Shown: positions 17,438 through 26,984, counted from the stretch's first letter. The stretch is 64,000 bases of DNA from Flexivirga oryzae (GCF_014190805.1 NZ_JACHVQ010000001.1:2356001-2420000); one strand, 5' to 3'. The notes: a model not told the origin generated them from the sequence alone. Program-made: numbers and translations.

Positions 17438-18744
17438 TCAGTTCCTCACCGCGTGCCGGTGGCGCCATTCGATGTTCATCAGAGTGCGCCCGACGGGTGA
17501 GGTGACCGGTGGCGGTAGGCCGGGTGGGGGTGGTGGTGTGCTGGTGGCGGTGAGGCCGCCGGTGAGGATGTGTGTTTGGCCGGCGTCGCCGCCGACGAGG
17601 TAGTCGGGGTGTTCCTTGACGTAGTTGCAGCGTTCGCACAGCCCTTGGCCGTTGCGTTCGGACGTGGCACCGCCGTGTGAGTGGGCGAGTACGTGGTCGG
17701 TGTGCCGGATCGGCGCATTGCACCATGGCGTCCTGCAGGTGCGGTCCCGCAGTGCGACGAAATCGGCGAGGAGCCCGGTGTAGCAGCGGGCGGAGGAGTC
17801 CATCCGACCAGGTCCCCGGTGCCCGGGTAGGCGAACAACCGGCGCACCTGGGTCGCCTTCTGCGGGTCGGCGAACCATTCGCGGACCAGGTCGGCCGGGA
17901 CCGGCCCGTACCCGGGCACCTCGGCCGGAGTGTCCCCGGTCAGCGAGTCCAGCCCCATGATCAGGTTGACATGCACCTCGACGCCGTCGGCGGGTGCGCG
18001 GCCGGTGACCCGCTCGACCAGGGTGTCGGCCATCACCTGTCCCCGCGGGTGCTCGGGTGTGGCGGCCCGGTCGGCTTCGGCTTTCAACGCCGCGTAGCAG
18101 GCGACCCCGTCCTTGACCGGCAACAACGCGGTCAGCCACGCCATACAGTCCGGTGCCGGCCGAAGGCTCACCCGCCGCTGGGATTCGGCCTTGGAGCGGC
18201 GGGCGGTGATCGCGGCCGGATCCGCTGCGTAGGCGGCCGCTTGTGCCGCGGCCCGTAACCGGCGGTGCCCGACCCGGCCCAACTCTGGCCGGACCGCCGC
18301 GTCCACCTGCTCGCGGTCCTGTTTGGTCAGGCAGGCGGTTTCGGCGACCAGGGTGGTCGCGTCGTGCTCGCTGATCACCCCGGCGCGTAGCGCCTCGAAG
18401 GTGTGCGGCATCTCCTGGGTCACCGCACGGGCCACCCCGAGCAGCCGGGAGCCCTGCGAGGGTGCGATACGCCGGGCGAGGGCGACCTGGGACCCGACCA
18501 GCCGGGCGGTGTCGGCGGCGCGGATGCCGCGTGCGGTGTCGCGTTCGCGCTGGCGCTCATGCAGGGCGACGGTTGCCCGTGCCTGCCGGGCACTGAGGGC
18601 GTTCTTCAACTCTTCACAGGCGCGCACCTCCGCCAACAGGTCCTCGGTGCTGAGCGGGCCGTCGAGCCGGTCCTGGAACGAGCGCACCGCATCGGCGGTG
18701 ACCGCGGCGCACGACCCGATCTCGTCGATGAAGATCTCGTTCAT
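17438..18744 (-). pseudogene. 13E12 repeat family protein (DUF222-HNH endonuclease), frameshifted
   Basis: The N-terminal DUF222 part (from ATG 18744, MNEIFIDEIG) reads in one frame to about 17803, and the HNH part (CRTPWCNAPIRHTDHVLAHS, then LCERCNYVKEHPDY) continues in another frame to the stop at 17438. Alignment by eye with the intact paralogue at 49827-51290 places the break at GDLVG|MDSSARCYTGLL: the intact copy has Ile-Gly-Met-Glu-Ser there. One base is missing around 17801-17805, where GGA-ATG has become GGATG. No homopolymer is present. Taken as one gene it would be about 435 residues. It could be a true pseudogene or an assembly error; the reading frames on both sides are otherwise intact, so decay is recent. 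Confidence 0.85.
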
Positions 18745-18839
18745 GCGTTCGATTATATTCCGAATTCCACTGCAATACAAGAATTTTCACCCATCAAATT
18801 ATCCACAACAACCGTCCTCGCAGGAGGGGATGTGGACAA
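18742..18839 (-). promoter_or_regulatory. Composite promoter of 13E12 copy 1
   Basis: Upstream of ATG 18744 on the minus strand: perfect -10 TATAAT (18752-18757), 17-bp spacer, -35 TTGTAT (18775-18780), then a DnaA-box-like TTATCCACA on the plus strand (18799-18807) and an inverted TGTGGACAA (18831-18839). A half-site TCGAAC directly joins the -10 and runs into the start codon as TCGAACGCATGAACGA, two mismatches from an actinobacterial SOS box TCGAACNNNNGTTCGA. The start is 7 nt after the -10, so the mRNA is probably leaderless. The same layout recurs before copy 2. Confidence 0.7.
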
Positions 18840-18889
18840 CTTTGCAGCCCTCTAAGCTGAGCATGCCTCCTCCACGAAGGGACCCAGCG

Positions 18890-19840
18890 ATGACGACACA
18901 CGCCACACCACGCCCGTCCGACGCCTGCTCCGTCGAGTGGGACGATGCGGACCTGCCCGCGTGGGGTTCGGCGTCCTACGCGAGGTTCTGGGTCTGCCTG
19001 GAGCAGGCCGGTCCATGGGGGCACAGCGCCATCACCGAGTCCCACCTCGACCACCAGGTCGGTATGACGCTCGAGCGCGCCTGTGCCGACCGCGGCGGGC
19101 GACTGCTGCTCATCCGGAGACCGGGCGCACACGCGGACGAGCCGCACGAAGGCCCGCACACCGTGCTCGTCGCCGGCTGCCTCGACCGTGACCCGTGGCT
19201 GCTGACCGGCGAGATCGACGACCCGGCGCAGCTGCTGGGCCTGCCGTGGGACGCCCTGCTGGAGGACGACCCGGATGCCGCGACCGAGCGCCTGCCGGAG
19301 TTGGAGGAGACCCGCGACCCGGCGATGCTCATCTGCACGAACGGCAAGCGCGACGTGTGCTGCGCGGTGCGCGGTCGGCCGATCGCGCTCGAACTCGCGG
19401 CGGCGCATCCGGACGCGATCTGGGAGTGCTCGCACACCGGCGGACACCGGTTCGCGCCGACCGGCATCGCCCTGCCCTCCGGGCAGACCTACGCCCGGCT
19501 CACCCCGACGCTCGCCGAAGCGGCACTCCGGGCAGAGCACCGGCACGAGGTGCCCGACGAGCTCGCGAGCGCCACCCACAACCGGGGCCGCAGTTGTTTC
19601 CGCGCACCGGTACAGGTCGCCGAATCGTTTGTGCGCCAGCAGATCTCGGAGAAGCACGGCCCGTCGCTGACCGCCTCGGGCACGCAGGTCGCCGACGGGT
19701 CCTGGCTGTGCACCGTCGACCACACCGACGGGCGCAGCTGGACGGTCGACATCACTGCCGAGGACGGGCCCGACATCAAGACGTCCTGCGCCAAGTCGCC
19801 CGTGCCGAGCACGGTATGGCGCGCAGCGCTGTCCCAGTGA
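18890..19840 (+). CDS. Sucrase/ferredoxin-like family protein
   Basis: A 316-residue protein of the Suc_Fer-like family, with a thioredoxin-like ferredoxin fold. The iron-sulfur ligands are expected from CTNGKRDVCC (about residues 148-157) and CSHTGGHRFAPTGI (about 180-193), all present. Function of the family in bacteria is unclear; an electron-transfer role is likely. ATG 18890 was chosen over a much longer open frame upstream, which runs antisense through the 13E12 gene. GAAGGGA precedes it. It is divergent from the 13E12 pseudogene and converges on DinB with 6 bp between stops. Confidence 0.85.
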   Translation: MTTHATPRPSDACSVEWDDADLPAWGSASYARFWVCLEQAGPWGHSAITESHLDHQVGMTLERACADRGGRLLLIRRPGAHADEPHEGPHTVLVAGCLDRDPWLLTGEIDDPAQLLGLPWDALLEDDPDAATERLPELEETRDPAMLICTNGKRDVCCAVRGRPIALELAAAHPDAIWECSHTGGHRFAPTGIALPSGQTYARLTPTLAEAALRAEHRHEVPDELASATHNRGRSCFRAPVQVAESFVRQQISEKHGPSLTASGTQVADGSWLCTVDHTDGRSWTVDITAEDGPDIKTSCAKSPVPSTVWRAALSQ

Positions 19841-19846
19841 CAGCGA

Positions 19847-20410
19847 TCATTCGCCGGTGTCGCCGTCGATCGACTGCCGGATCAGGTCGGCGTGGCCGTT
19901 GTGCCGGGCATATTCCTCGATCATGTGCGTGACGATCCAGCGGAGCGTCATCGGTTGCTTCGGCTCCCCACCCGACTTCGCCGACAGGGCGCCCAGACCG
20001 TCGCCCGGCGCCGCCTGCGCGATCGCCGAATCCGCCAATCCGACACACCGCTCGTAGATCTCGGACAGTTGCGCAGGTGAGTCGTCCAGCGCGGTCCGCC
20101 ACTCCCAGTCCGGATCGTTCGCCCAGTCCACCGACGCCCACGGCTCGAGTTCGTCGCCGCCACCGAAGAATTCGTGGAACCACCCCACCTCCACGAGGGC
20201 GAGGTGCTTGATCATCCCGCCCAGTGTCATGTCCGACGGCGGCAGGCTCATGGCCAGTTGCTCACGAGTCAGCCCGCCGGTCTTCCAGCGGAACGTGTCC
20301 CGGTGATAGCGCAAGTAGGCCAGCAGGGTCTCCACCTCGCCCGCCTGGCCCGGCGGATCCACCCGGGTGGCCGGGTCGACGGCGGGGGTCGTGTCCGTGG
20401 CAGCAGTCAT
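19847..20410 (-). CDS. DinB family protein (DUF664)
   Basis: A 187-residue four-helix-bundle protein of the DinB/YfiT superfamily, DUF664 branch. The three expected metal-binding histidines are plausible in MIKHLALVEVGWFHEFF (about 66-82) and THMIEEYARHNGHADLI (about 160-176). Relatives are mycothiol- or bacillithiol-dependent transferases, but this specific protein has no assigned reaction. A TAGGTT box (20417-20422 on the minus strand) is exactly 6 nt upstream of the ATG, so the transcript is probably leaderless. Confidence 0.85.
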   Translation of the reverse strand: MTAATDTTPAVDPATRVDPPGQAGEVETLLAYLRYHRDTFRWKTGGLTREQLAMSLPPSDMTLGGMIKHLALVEVGWFHEFFGGGDELEPWASVDWANDPDWEWRTALDDSPAQLSEIYERCVGLADSAIAQAAPGDGLGALSAKSGGEPKQPMTLRWIVTHMIEEYARHNGHADLIRQSIDGDTGE

Positions 20411-20482
20411 CCCGCCAACCTAGGAGCAGGTGCGAGCACCGCGCCATCGAGTTGTTGCCCCGGATCGTTCTACGCTGCTGGT

Positions 20483-21058
20483 ATGCCGAACATCCGGATC
20501 GCACAGGACGACACCGCGGACCACCTGCTCTCCACCGACCCGTTCGCCCTCATGGTGGGGATGCTGCTCGACCAGCAGTACGGCATGGAGCACGCCTTCC
20601 GCGGCCCGGCCAAGATCGTCGACAAGCTCGGCACCCTTGACCCGGCGACGATCGCGGCGCAGGACCCCGAGAAGTTCGCCGACCTGTGCTCCACCCCGCC
20701 GGCCATCCACCGCTATGCGCGCTCCATGGCAGGACGCGTCCAGCAGCTCGCCCAGGTCGTCGTGGACGACTACGACGGCGATGCCGCGCAGATCTGGTCC
20801 ACCTCCGGAACCACCCAGGAGCTGCTGAAACGCCTGAAGGCGCTGCCCGGCTTCGGCGACCAGAAGGCGCGCATCTTCGCGGCCCTGCTCGGCAAACAGC
20901 TCGGAGTCACCCCCGACGGCTGGCGCGAGGCGATCGGTCCGTATGCCGAGTCCGGCTCGTTCCGCTCCGTCGCCGACGTCGTGGACGACGTGTCGTTGCA
21001 GAAGGTCCGCGACTTCAAGAAGCGGGCCAAGGCCGCGGCGAAGGCAGCCGCACGATGA
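20483..21058 (+). CDS. HhH-GPD-type base excision repair protein
   Basis: A 191-residue protein related to the helix-hairpin-helix DNA glycosylases. The HhH element is LKALPGFGDQKARIFAALLG (about 116-135). The N-terminal region FALMVGMLLDQQYGMEHAF matches the DNA-glycosylase start of actinobacterial small HhH-GPD proteins. A typical catalytic Lys after the hairpin is absent, suggesting a monofunctional enzyme or a non-catalytic relative. The -10-like TACGCT at 20471-20476 lies 6 nt before the ATG (leaderless). It overlaps the next gene by 4 bp and probably forms an operon with the thiamine-binding-like and HTH genes. Confidence 0.82.
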   Translation: MPNIRIAQDDTADHLLSTDPFALMVGMLLDQQYGMEHAFRGPAKIVDKLGTLDPATIAAQDPEKFADLCSTPPAIHRYARSMAGRVQQLAQVVVDDYDGDAAQIWSTSGTTQELLKRLKALPGFGDQKARIFAALLGKQLGVTPDGWREAIGPYAESGSFRSVADVVDDVSLQKVRDFKKRAKAAAKAAAR

Positions 21059-21297
21059 AGGTCCGCGCCGAGGTGACGACCGAACCGTTCCAGGGCGAGG
21101 GCGAACTCCCGACCCACGTACGCGCGGCGGCCGACGCACTGGGCACCGACGGGCTGCAACCGGATCTCGGGCCGCTGGGCACGTCGGTCGTCGGCGCCGC
21201 CGACACCGTCGTGCCCGCGCTGTCGGTCGCGGTCCAGCAGGCGCTCGCCGCCGGCGCCACCCGCATCAGCCTGCAGATCGAGCGAATCGATGACTGA
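21055..21297 (+). CDS. Thiamine-binding-like protein (MTH1187/YqgV family)
   Basis: An 80-residue protein starting MKVRAEVTTEPFQGEGELPTH, with GPLGTSVVGAADTVVPAL and AAGATRISLQIERI: the compact alpha-beta fold of the thiamine-binding/DUF77 family. Family members bind thiamine-like ligands, but the function here is not known. It starts inside the stop of the HhH-GPD gene (ATGA) and ends 8 bp inside the next gene. Confidence 0.75.
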   Translation: MKVRAEVTTEPFQGEGELPTHVRAAADALGTDGLQPDLGPLGTSVVGAADTVVPALSVAVQQALAAGATRISLQIERIDD

Positions 21298-21664
21298 CAC
21301 CATGCCCGACACCTTCACCGAAGCACTGCGACCCCTGCTGGACCGGGTCGGCGCCATCGTCGTCGAGGGCGACCCGCAACCGGACGACATCCCGATCACC
21401 TGGGCGGGCAGCACGATCCACGTCCGGGTCCAGGACGACCGCGACCTGTCCGACGGTCTGGCGCGACTGATCCAGAGTGTCGAGACGGAGCTGGGCAGCA
21501 GCCTCGCGGAGCTACCCCGGGCCGGTAAACAGCACGCGGTCCGGCTGCTGGAGGAACGCGGCGCCTTCGAGATGCGCCGCTCCGCGGAGACCGTGGCGGA
21601 GGCCATGGGCATGTCCCGCTTCACCATCTACAACTACCTCAACCGGATCAGGGTCAACGGCTGA
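21290..21664 (+). CDS. YheO/HTH_22-type transcriptional regulator, candidate purine regulator
   Basis: A 124-residue protein with a short ligand-domain-like N-terminal half and a C-terminal helix-turn-helix: RLLEERGAFEMRRSAETVAE, then AMGMSRFTIYNYLNRIR, the pattern of the HTH_22 family. It sits immediately upstream of the purine permease promoter and is the only regulator next to the cluster. I infer it binds the 15-bp palindromes at 21713 and 25374; this is not proven. It overlaps the preceding gene by 8 bp. Confidence 0.75.
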   Translation: MTDTMPDTFTEALRPLLDRVGAIVVEGDPQPDDIPITWAGSTIHVRVQDDRDLSDGLARLIQSVETELGSSLAELPRAGKQHAVRLLEERGAFEMRRSAETVAEAMGMSRFTIYNYLNRIRVNG

Positions 21665-21712
21665 GACCGGTCACGCCACAGCGGGCGCCGGGGAGCGCGC
21701 CGCGAACTCGGC

Positions 21713-21727
21713 TCAACAAACTGTTGA
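21713..21727. promoter_or_regulatory. Operator 1 of the purine cluster
   Basis: The near-perfect inverted repeat TCAACAAACTGTTGA overlaps the -35 of the permease promoter. A second copy with a single base change, TCAACAAATTGTTGA, lies before xdhA at 25374. Two copies in the two main intergenic regions of one pathway cluster make a shared operator very likely. Confidence 0.78.
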
Positions 21728-21767
21728 CGCGAGTGTGACCCACGGCATACTCTCTTTCACGGATCAA

Positions 21768-21797
21768 ATTCCATATGTTGAAACTCACATTCCGTAT
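21768..21797 (+). repeat. Direct repeat ATTCCRTAT, 21-bp period
   Basis: ATTCCATAT (21768-21776) and ATTCCGTAT (21789-21797) are separated by 21 bp, two helical turns, downstream of the permease -10 box in an AT-rich patch. This spacing suits a second DNA-binding protein binding to one face of the helix. No regulator was matched to it. Confidence 0.5.
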
Positions 21798-21985
21798 AAG
21801 CGAATAATTGGTGCCCGCGGCGGCTCAGCCCACGCCCACCGAAACGCACGAAACCGCGCAGCCGCGCGGGTGCTCCTCGCATGACCAGCGGAATCTCCCC
21901 CGGCCGGGCCGCCGAAGCGCGAAAATGCCCTAGCCACCACAAAATCATTGATGTCCCCCTGGGCCTTCTGGAAGGACCGCTCGTA

Positions 21986-23971
21986 ATGTCTGCTGCCACA
22001 GCTGAGGGAGTGCGCCCCCGCGCCAAACATCCCGTAGACGAAGTGCTCCCCCCGCAACAACTCGCCGTCTACGGCATCCAGCACGTGCTGGCGTTCTACG
22101 CCGGCGCCGTCATCGTGCCGATCCTGCTCGCCGGGGCCATCGGCCTCACCTCCGACCAGCTGATCCACCTGATCAACGCCGACCTGTTCACCTGCGGCAT
22201 CGCCTCGCTGCTGCAGGCCATCGGCTTCTGGAAGGTCGGCGTCCGACTGCCCCTGCTGCAGGGCGTGACCTTCACCGCCGTCTCCCCGATGATCATCATC
22301 GGCGTCAACGCCGGCGGTGGCGTCAACGGCCTGCTCACCATCTACGGCTCGGTGCTCGTCTCCGGTGTCGTGACGTTCCTGCTCGCGCCGTACTTCGGCA
22401 AGATCGTGCGCTTCTTCCCGCCGGTGGTCACCGGCTCGGTCATCACCGTCATCGGCTTCTCGCTGCTGCCGGTCGCCGCCGGTGACGCGCTGCTGCGCTG
22501 GGACCCCAAGACCCACTCCTACAGCGCCTCGGTGCTGAGCACCGACGCCAACGGCAACTTCCACCTGGCCGCAGGCGGCTGGAAGACCCTGTGCCTCGCA
22601 CTCGGCACCGTCCTCATCATCGTGATCATCCAGCGCCTCTTCCGCGGTTTCGTCCAGACCATCGCCGTGCTGCTCGGCCTGGCCATCGGCACCCTGATCG
22701 CCTGGACCATCGGCGAGGCACACTTCGACTCGGTCAGCAGCTCCAGCTGGCTGGGGGTCACCACACCGTTCCACTTCGGCATGCCGAAGTTCGTGCTCGC
22801 CGCCATCATCTCGATGGTGCTGGTGATGCTGGTGACGATGGTGGAGACCTGCGGTGACGTCTTCGCGACGGCCGAGATCGTCGGGAAGCGGGTCGACGGC
22901 GAGGACGTCGCCCGCGCCCTGCGCGCCGACGGACTGGCCACCTTCATCGGTGGCATCTTCAACTCCTTCCCCTACACCTGTTTCGCCGAGAACGTCGGCC
23001 TGGTGCGACTGACCAAGATCAAGAGCCGGTATGTCGTGGCCACCGCCGCCGTCTTCATGATCATCCTGGGGCTGCTGCCGAAGGCCGGCGCGATCGTTGC
23101 CGGCATACCCTCCAGCGTCCTGGGCGGCGCCGGTCTGGCGATGTTCGCCACCGTCGCCGTGGTCGGCATCCAGACGCTCGGCAAGGTCGACTTCAACGAC
23201 CACCGCAACGGCATCATCGTGGCCACCTCGCTCGGCCTGGCCATGCTCGTGACCGCCCAGCCCGGTGTGGCGACCCTGTTGCCGAAGGACTACCAGGTGT
23301 TCCTGGGCTCGGGGATCACCATCGGATCGATCGCGGCCTTCGTGCTCTACATGGTGTTCTTCCACGTCGGCAACAGCCGCGGGGCCGGGGTCGCGACGAC
23401 GCCGACCGGCGCCGTGATCGGGCTCGCGCAGGTCAACTCGATGTCCAAGGACGAGTTCGTGCAGACCTTCGGGACGCTCTTCCAGGGCAACTCGTGGGTC
23501 ATCGAGGACGCCTACGAGCAGCGGCCGTTCAAGGACACCCGCGACCTGCGTGCGTCCTTCCAGGAGGCGTTGTTCTCCGCCTCGGACGAGAAGCAGCGCG
23601 CGCTCATCGCCAGCTACCCGGACCTGGGCAGCGTGGACGTCTCCGACGACGAGGTCGGCGAAGCGTCCATCCGTGACCGGGCCGCGATCATGCTCAGCCA
23701 GCTGCGCGACGACGAGCGCGAGGAGCTGTCCACCCTGACCGCCGCCTACCGGGAGAAGTTCGGCTTCCCGCTGATCACCTGCATCCGCGAGACCGACTCG
23801 GTCGAGCAGTTGGTCGAGGACGGCGAGACCCGGCTGGACAACTCCCGCCAGCACGAGCTGGTCACCGCGCTGCTGGAGAGCGCCAAGATCGCCGGCCACC
23901 GCTTCGACGACCTGGTCGCCGACGCCGACCCGATCGGCACCGCGCGCAGCAGGATGGCGAGCACGCCGTGA
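21986..23971 (+). CDS. Nucleobase/urate NCS2 permease fused to an OHCU-decarboxylase-like domain
   Basis: A 661-residue fusion. Residues 1 to about 475 are a nucleobase-cation symporter-2 permease with about 12-14 membrane segments, the GIQHVLAFYAGAV start motif and the ENVGLVRLTK signature of the xanthine/urate branch. Residues about 485-655 match 2-oxo-4-hydroxy-4-carboxy-5-ureidoimidazoline decarboxylase (UraD): NSWVIEDAYEQRPF and AAYREKFGFPLITCIRE are well conserved. The catalytic His of the usual AHPDL motif is Tyr544 (ASYPDLG), and the catalytic Glu of the S-x-x-E-Q motif is Asp564 (SIRDR). No uricase or HIU hydrolase is in the window. The domain may be a sensor or altered enzyme. It overlaps the next gene by 4 bp. 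ATG 21986 follows GGAAGGA. Confidence 0.85.
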   Translation: MSAATAEGVRPRAKHPVDEVLPPQQLAVYGIQHVLAFYAGAVIVPILLAGAIGLTSDQLIHLINADLFTCGIASLLQAIGFWKVGVRLPLLQGVTFTAVSPMIIIGVNAGGGVNGLLTIYGSVLVSGVVTFLLAPYFGKIVRFFPPVVTGSVITVIGFSLLPVAAGDALLRWDPKTHSYSASVLSTDANGNFHLAAGGWKTLCLALGTVLIIVIIQRLFRGFVQTIAVLLGLAIGTLIAWTIGEAHFDSVSSSSWLGVTTPFHFGMPKFVLAAIISMVLVMLVTMVETCGDVFATAEIVGKRVDGEDVARALRADGLATFIGGIFNSFPYTCFAENVGLVRLTKIKSRYVVATAAVFMIILGLLPKAGAIVAGIPSSVLGGAGLAMFATVAVVGIQTLGKVDFNDHRNGIIVATSLGLAMLVTAQPGVATLLPKDYQVFLGSGITIGSIAAFVLYMVFFHVGNSRGAGVATTPTGAVIGLAQVNSMSKDEFVQTFGTLFQGNSWVIEDAYEQRPFKDTRDLRASFQEALFSASDEKQRALIASYPDLGSVDVSDDEVGEASIRDRAAIMLSQLRDDEREELSTLTAAYREKFGFPLITCIRETDSVEQLVEDGETRLDNSRQHELVTALLESAKIAGHRFDDLVADADPIGTARSRMASTP

Positions 23972-25341
23972 CGAAGAAGCTGGTGCTCGACGGCGCCACC
24001 GTCGTGACGATGGACGCAGACCGGCACGAGTACCCCGTCGGCCACGTGGTGGTCGACGGGGGCCGGGTCCGGTCGGTCGGGCCGGGCCGGTATGCCGCCA
24101 CCGACGAGGACGTCGAGGTCATCGACGCCAGCGGGTGCGTCGTCACACCGGGCCTGATCAACACCCATCACCACCTCTACCAGTGGGCGACCCGTGGATA
24201 CGCCGTGGACGCAACGCTGTTCGAGTGGCTCACGACGCTCTACCCGGTGTGGGGCAACATCGACGAGCACATCGTCGGCCAGGCCACCGCAGCGGGCATC
24301 GGGCACCTGGCGCTCACCGGCTGCACCACCGTCATGGACCACCACTACGTGTTCCCGCGCGACGGCGGCGACGTACTCGGTGCCGAGATCCGCGCCGCAG
24401 AGCGGATCGGCGTGCGGTTCTTCGCCACCCGCGGCTCGATGGACCTCGGGCGCAGCGACGGCGGCCTTCCGCCGGACCACGTCGTGGAGTCGCTCGACGA
24501 TATCCTGACCGCCACGGCGGCCGCGATCGACGAGCACCACGACCCGTCGTCGGACTCGATGGTCCGGGTGGGGGTGGCACCCTGCTCACCGTTCTCGGTC
24601 ACGACCGAGCTGCTGCGCGAGGCTGCGGCGCTGGCCCGTGACCGCGGGGTGCGCCTGCACACCCACCTGGCCGAGACGCTCGACGAGGAGGACTTCTGCC
24701 GCGAGCGCTTCGGGCAGACCCCGGTCGACTACATGGAGAGCGTCGGCTGGCTCGGCGACGACGTGTGGTTCGCCCACGGGATCCACTTCGACGACGCGGC
24801 GATCCAGAAGCTCGCGGCCACCGGCACCGGTGTCGCGCACTGCCCGTCCTCCAACGCCCGGCTCGGCGCCGGGGTGTGCCGCACGCGTGACCTGCTCGCG
24901 GCCGGCGCGCCGGTCGGCCTCGGCGTCGACGGCGCCGCATCGAACGAGGCGACCTCGATGCTCGAGGAGGCCCGCCACGCGCTGTTGTTCGCGCGCGCCC
25001 TCGGCGGGCCCACCGCGCTCGGCGTCCGGCAGGCCCTGGAGGCCGCCACGCTCGGCAGCGCCCGCCTGCTCGGCTGGCAGGACCGGATCGGGTCGCTGGA
25101 GCCGGACAAGCAGGCCGACCTGTGCGTATGGCGCCTCGACACGCTCGCGCACGCCGGCATCGCGGACCCGGTCGCGGGCCTCGTGCTCGGCTCTCCACCG
25201 CCGCTGGACCTCGTCCTGGTCGCGGGCCGGGCCGTCGTCCGGGACGGACGGCTGGTGCGCGCGGACGAGCGCGAACTGGCCGCCGGAGCGCAGGAAGCGG
25301 CCCGACTCGTCGGGGCGCCCGCGCTGTCCGGCCACCCGTGA
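23968..25341 (+). CDS. 8-oxoguanine deaminase (amidohydrolase)
   Basis: A 457-residue amidohydrolase of the subtype III cytosine-deaminase-like/8-oxoguanine deaminase family. Metal ligands are visible in INTHHHLYQW (about 64-73), LHTHLAET (about 228-235), the HCPSSNARLGAG region (about 290-301) and GVDGAASNEATS. It would convert 8-oxoguanine, and possibly related purines, to urate. AtzB-like triazine enzymes share this fold, but the purine operon context favours the 8-oxoguanine assignment. Translation is coupled to the permease by ATGA. Confidence 0.82.
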   Translation: MTKKLVLDGATVVTMDADRHEYPVGHVVVDGGRVRSVGPGRYAATDEDVEVIDASGCVVTPGLINTHHHLYQWATRGYAVDATLFEWLTTLYPVWGNIDEHIVGQATAAGIGHLALTGCTTVMDHHYVFPRDGGDVLGAEIRAAERIGVRFFATRGSMDLGRSDGGLPPDHVVESLDDILTATAAAIDEHHDPSSDSMVRVGVAPCSPFSVTTELLREAAALARDRGVRLHTHLAETLDEEDFCRERFGQTPVDYMESVGWLGDDVWFAHGIHFDDAAIQKLAATGTGVAHCPSSNARLGAGVCRTRDLLAAGAPVGLGVDGAASNEATSMLEEARHALLFARALGGPTALGVRQALEAATLGSARLLGWQDRIGSLEPDKQADLCVWRLDTLAHAGIADPVAGLVLGSPPPLDLVLVAGRAVVRDGRLVRADERELAAGAQEAARLVGAPALSGHP

Positions 25342-25370
25342 CACGCATCACAACGAATACCCGAAAGTGC

Positions 25371-25399
25371 TTTTCAACAAATTGTTGAGCCGGTACCAT
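25371..25399 (+). promoter_or_regulatory. Operator 2 and promoter of the xdh operon
   Basis: The 15-bp palindrome TCAACAAATTGTTGA (25374-25388) lies between a possible -35 TTTTCA (25371-25376) and a possible -10 TACCAT (25394-25399), 17 bp apart. That is repressor geometry. The rest of the 194-bp gap before xdhA (25400-25535) has only the AAAGGAG ribosome-binding site. Confidence 0.7.
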
Positions 25400-25535
25400 T
25401 GTGGGAGCCCACGGGTCCGGTCGTTCTGCATGGATAACCGATCGGATACCACCGATCGATGAGGTGACGGCGTCAACCCAACCATGCGACGACCTGACCG
25501 GGGTCTCCCGACTCCCGGCTCGAAAGGAGTCGCTG

Positions 25536-26980
<1,445 letters not shown>

Positions 26981-26984
<4 letters not shown>

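Larger units (their letters stand above)
21665..21985 (+). promoter_or_regulatory. Promoter and leader region of the purine permease gene
   Basis: A 321-bp gap. A -35 TTGACG (21724-21729) and a -10 TACTCT (about 21748-21753) with an 18-bp spacer form a good sigma-70-type promoter. The operator at 21713-21727 overlaps its -35. The stretch 21754-21815 is unusually A+T-rich for this genome and holds direct repeats. From about 21816 to 21970 the sequence is G+C-rich with no conserved frame; only GGAAGGA before ATG 21986 is recognisable. No riboswitch fold was recognised. Confidence 0.6.

Noticed and set aside
17438..18139. Separate gene for the HNH half of 13E12 copy 1
   Set aside because: It has no start or promoter of its own and continues copy 1 after a one-base shift, as seen by comparison with copy 2.
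21816..21985. Purine riboswitch in the permease leader
   Set aside because: No recognisable purine or xanthine riboswitch core and no terminator-antiterminator pair was seen; operator control explains the region better.
21785..23899. Minus-strand open frame of 704 codons opposite the permease fusion
   Set aside because: Highly acidic and His/Gln-rich shadow with no membrane segments or motifs, against a clear transporter on the plus strand.
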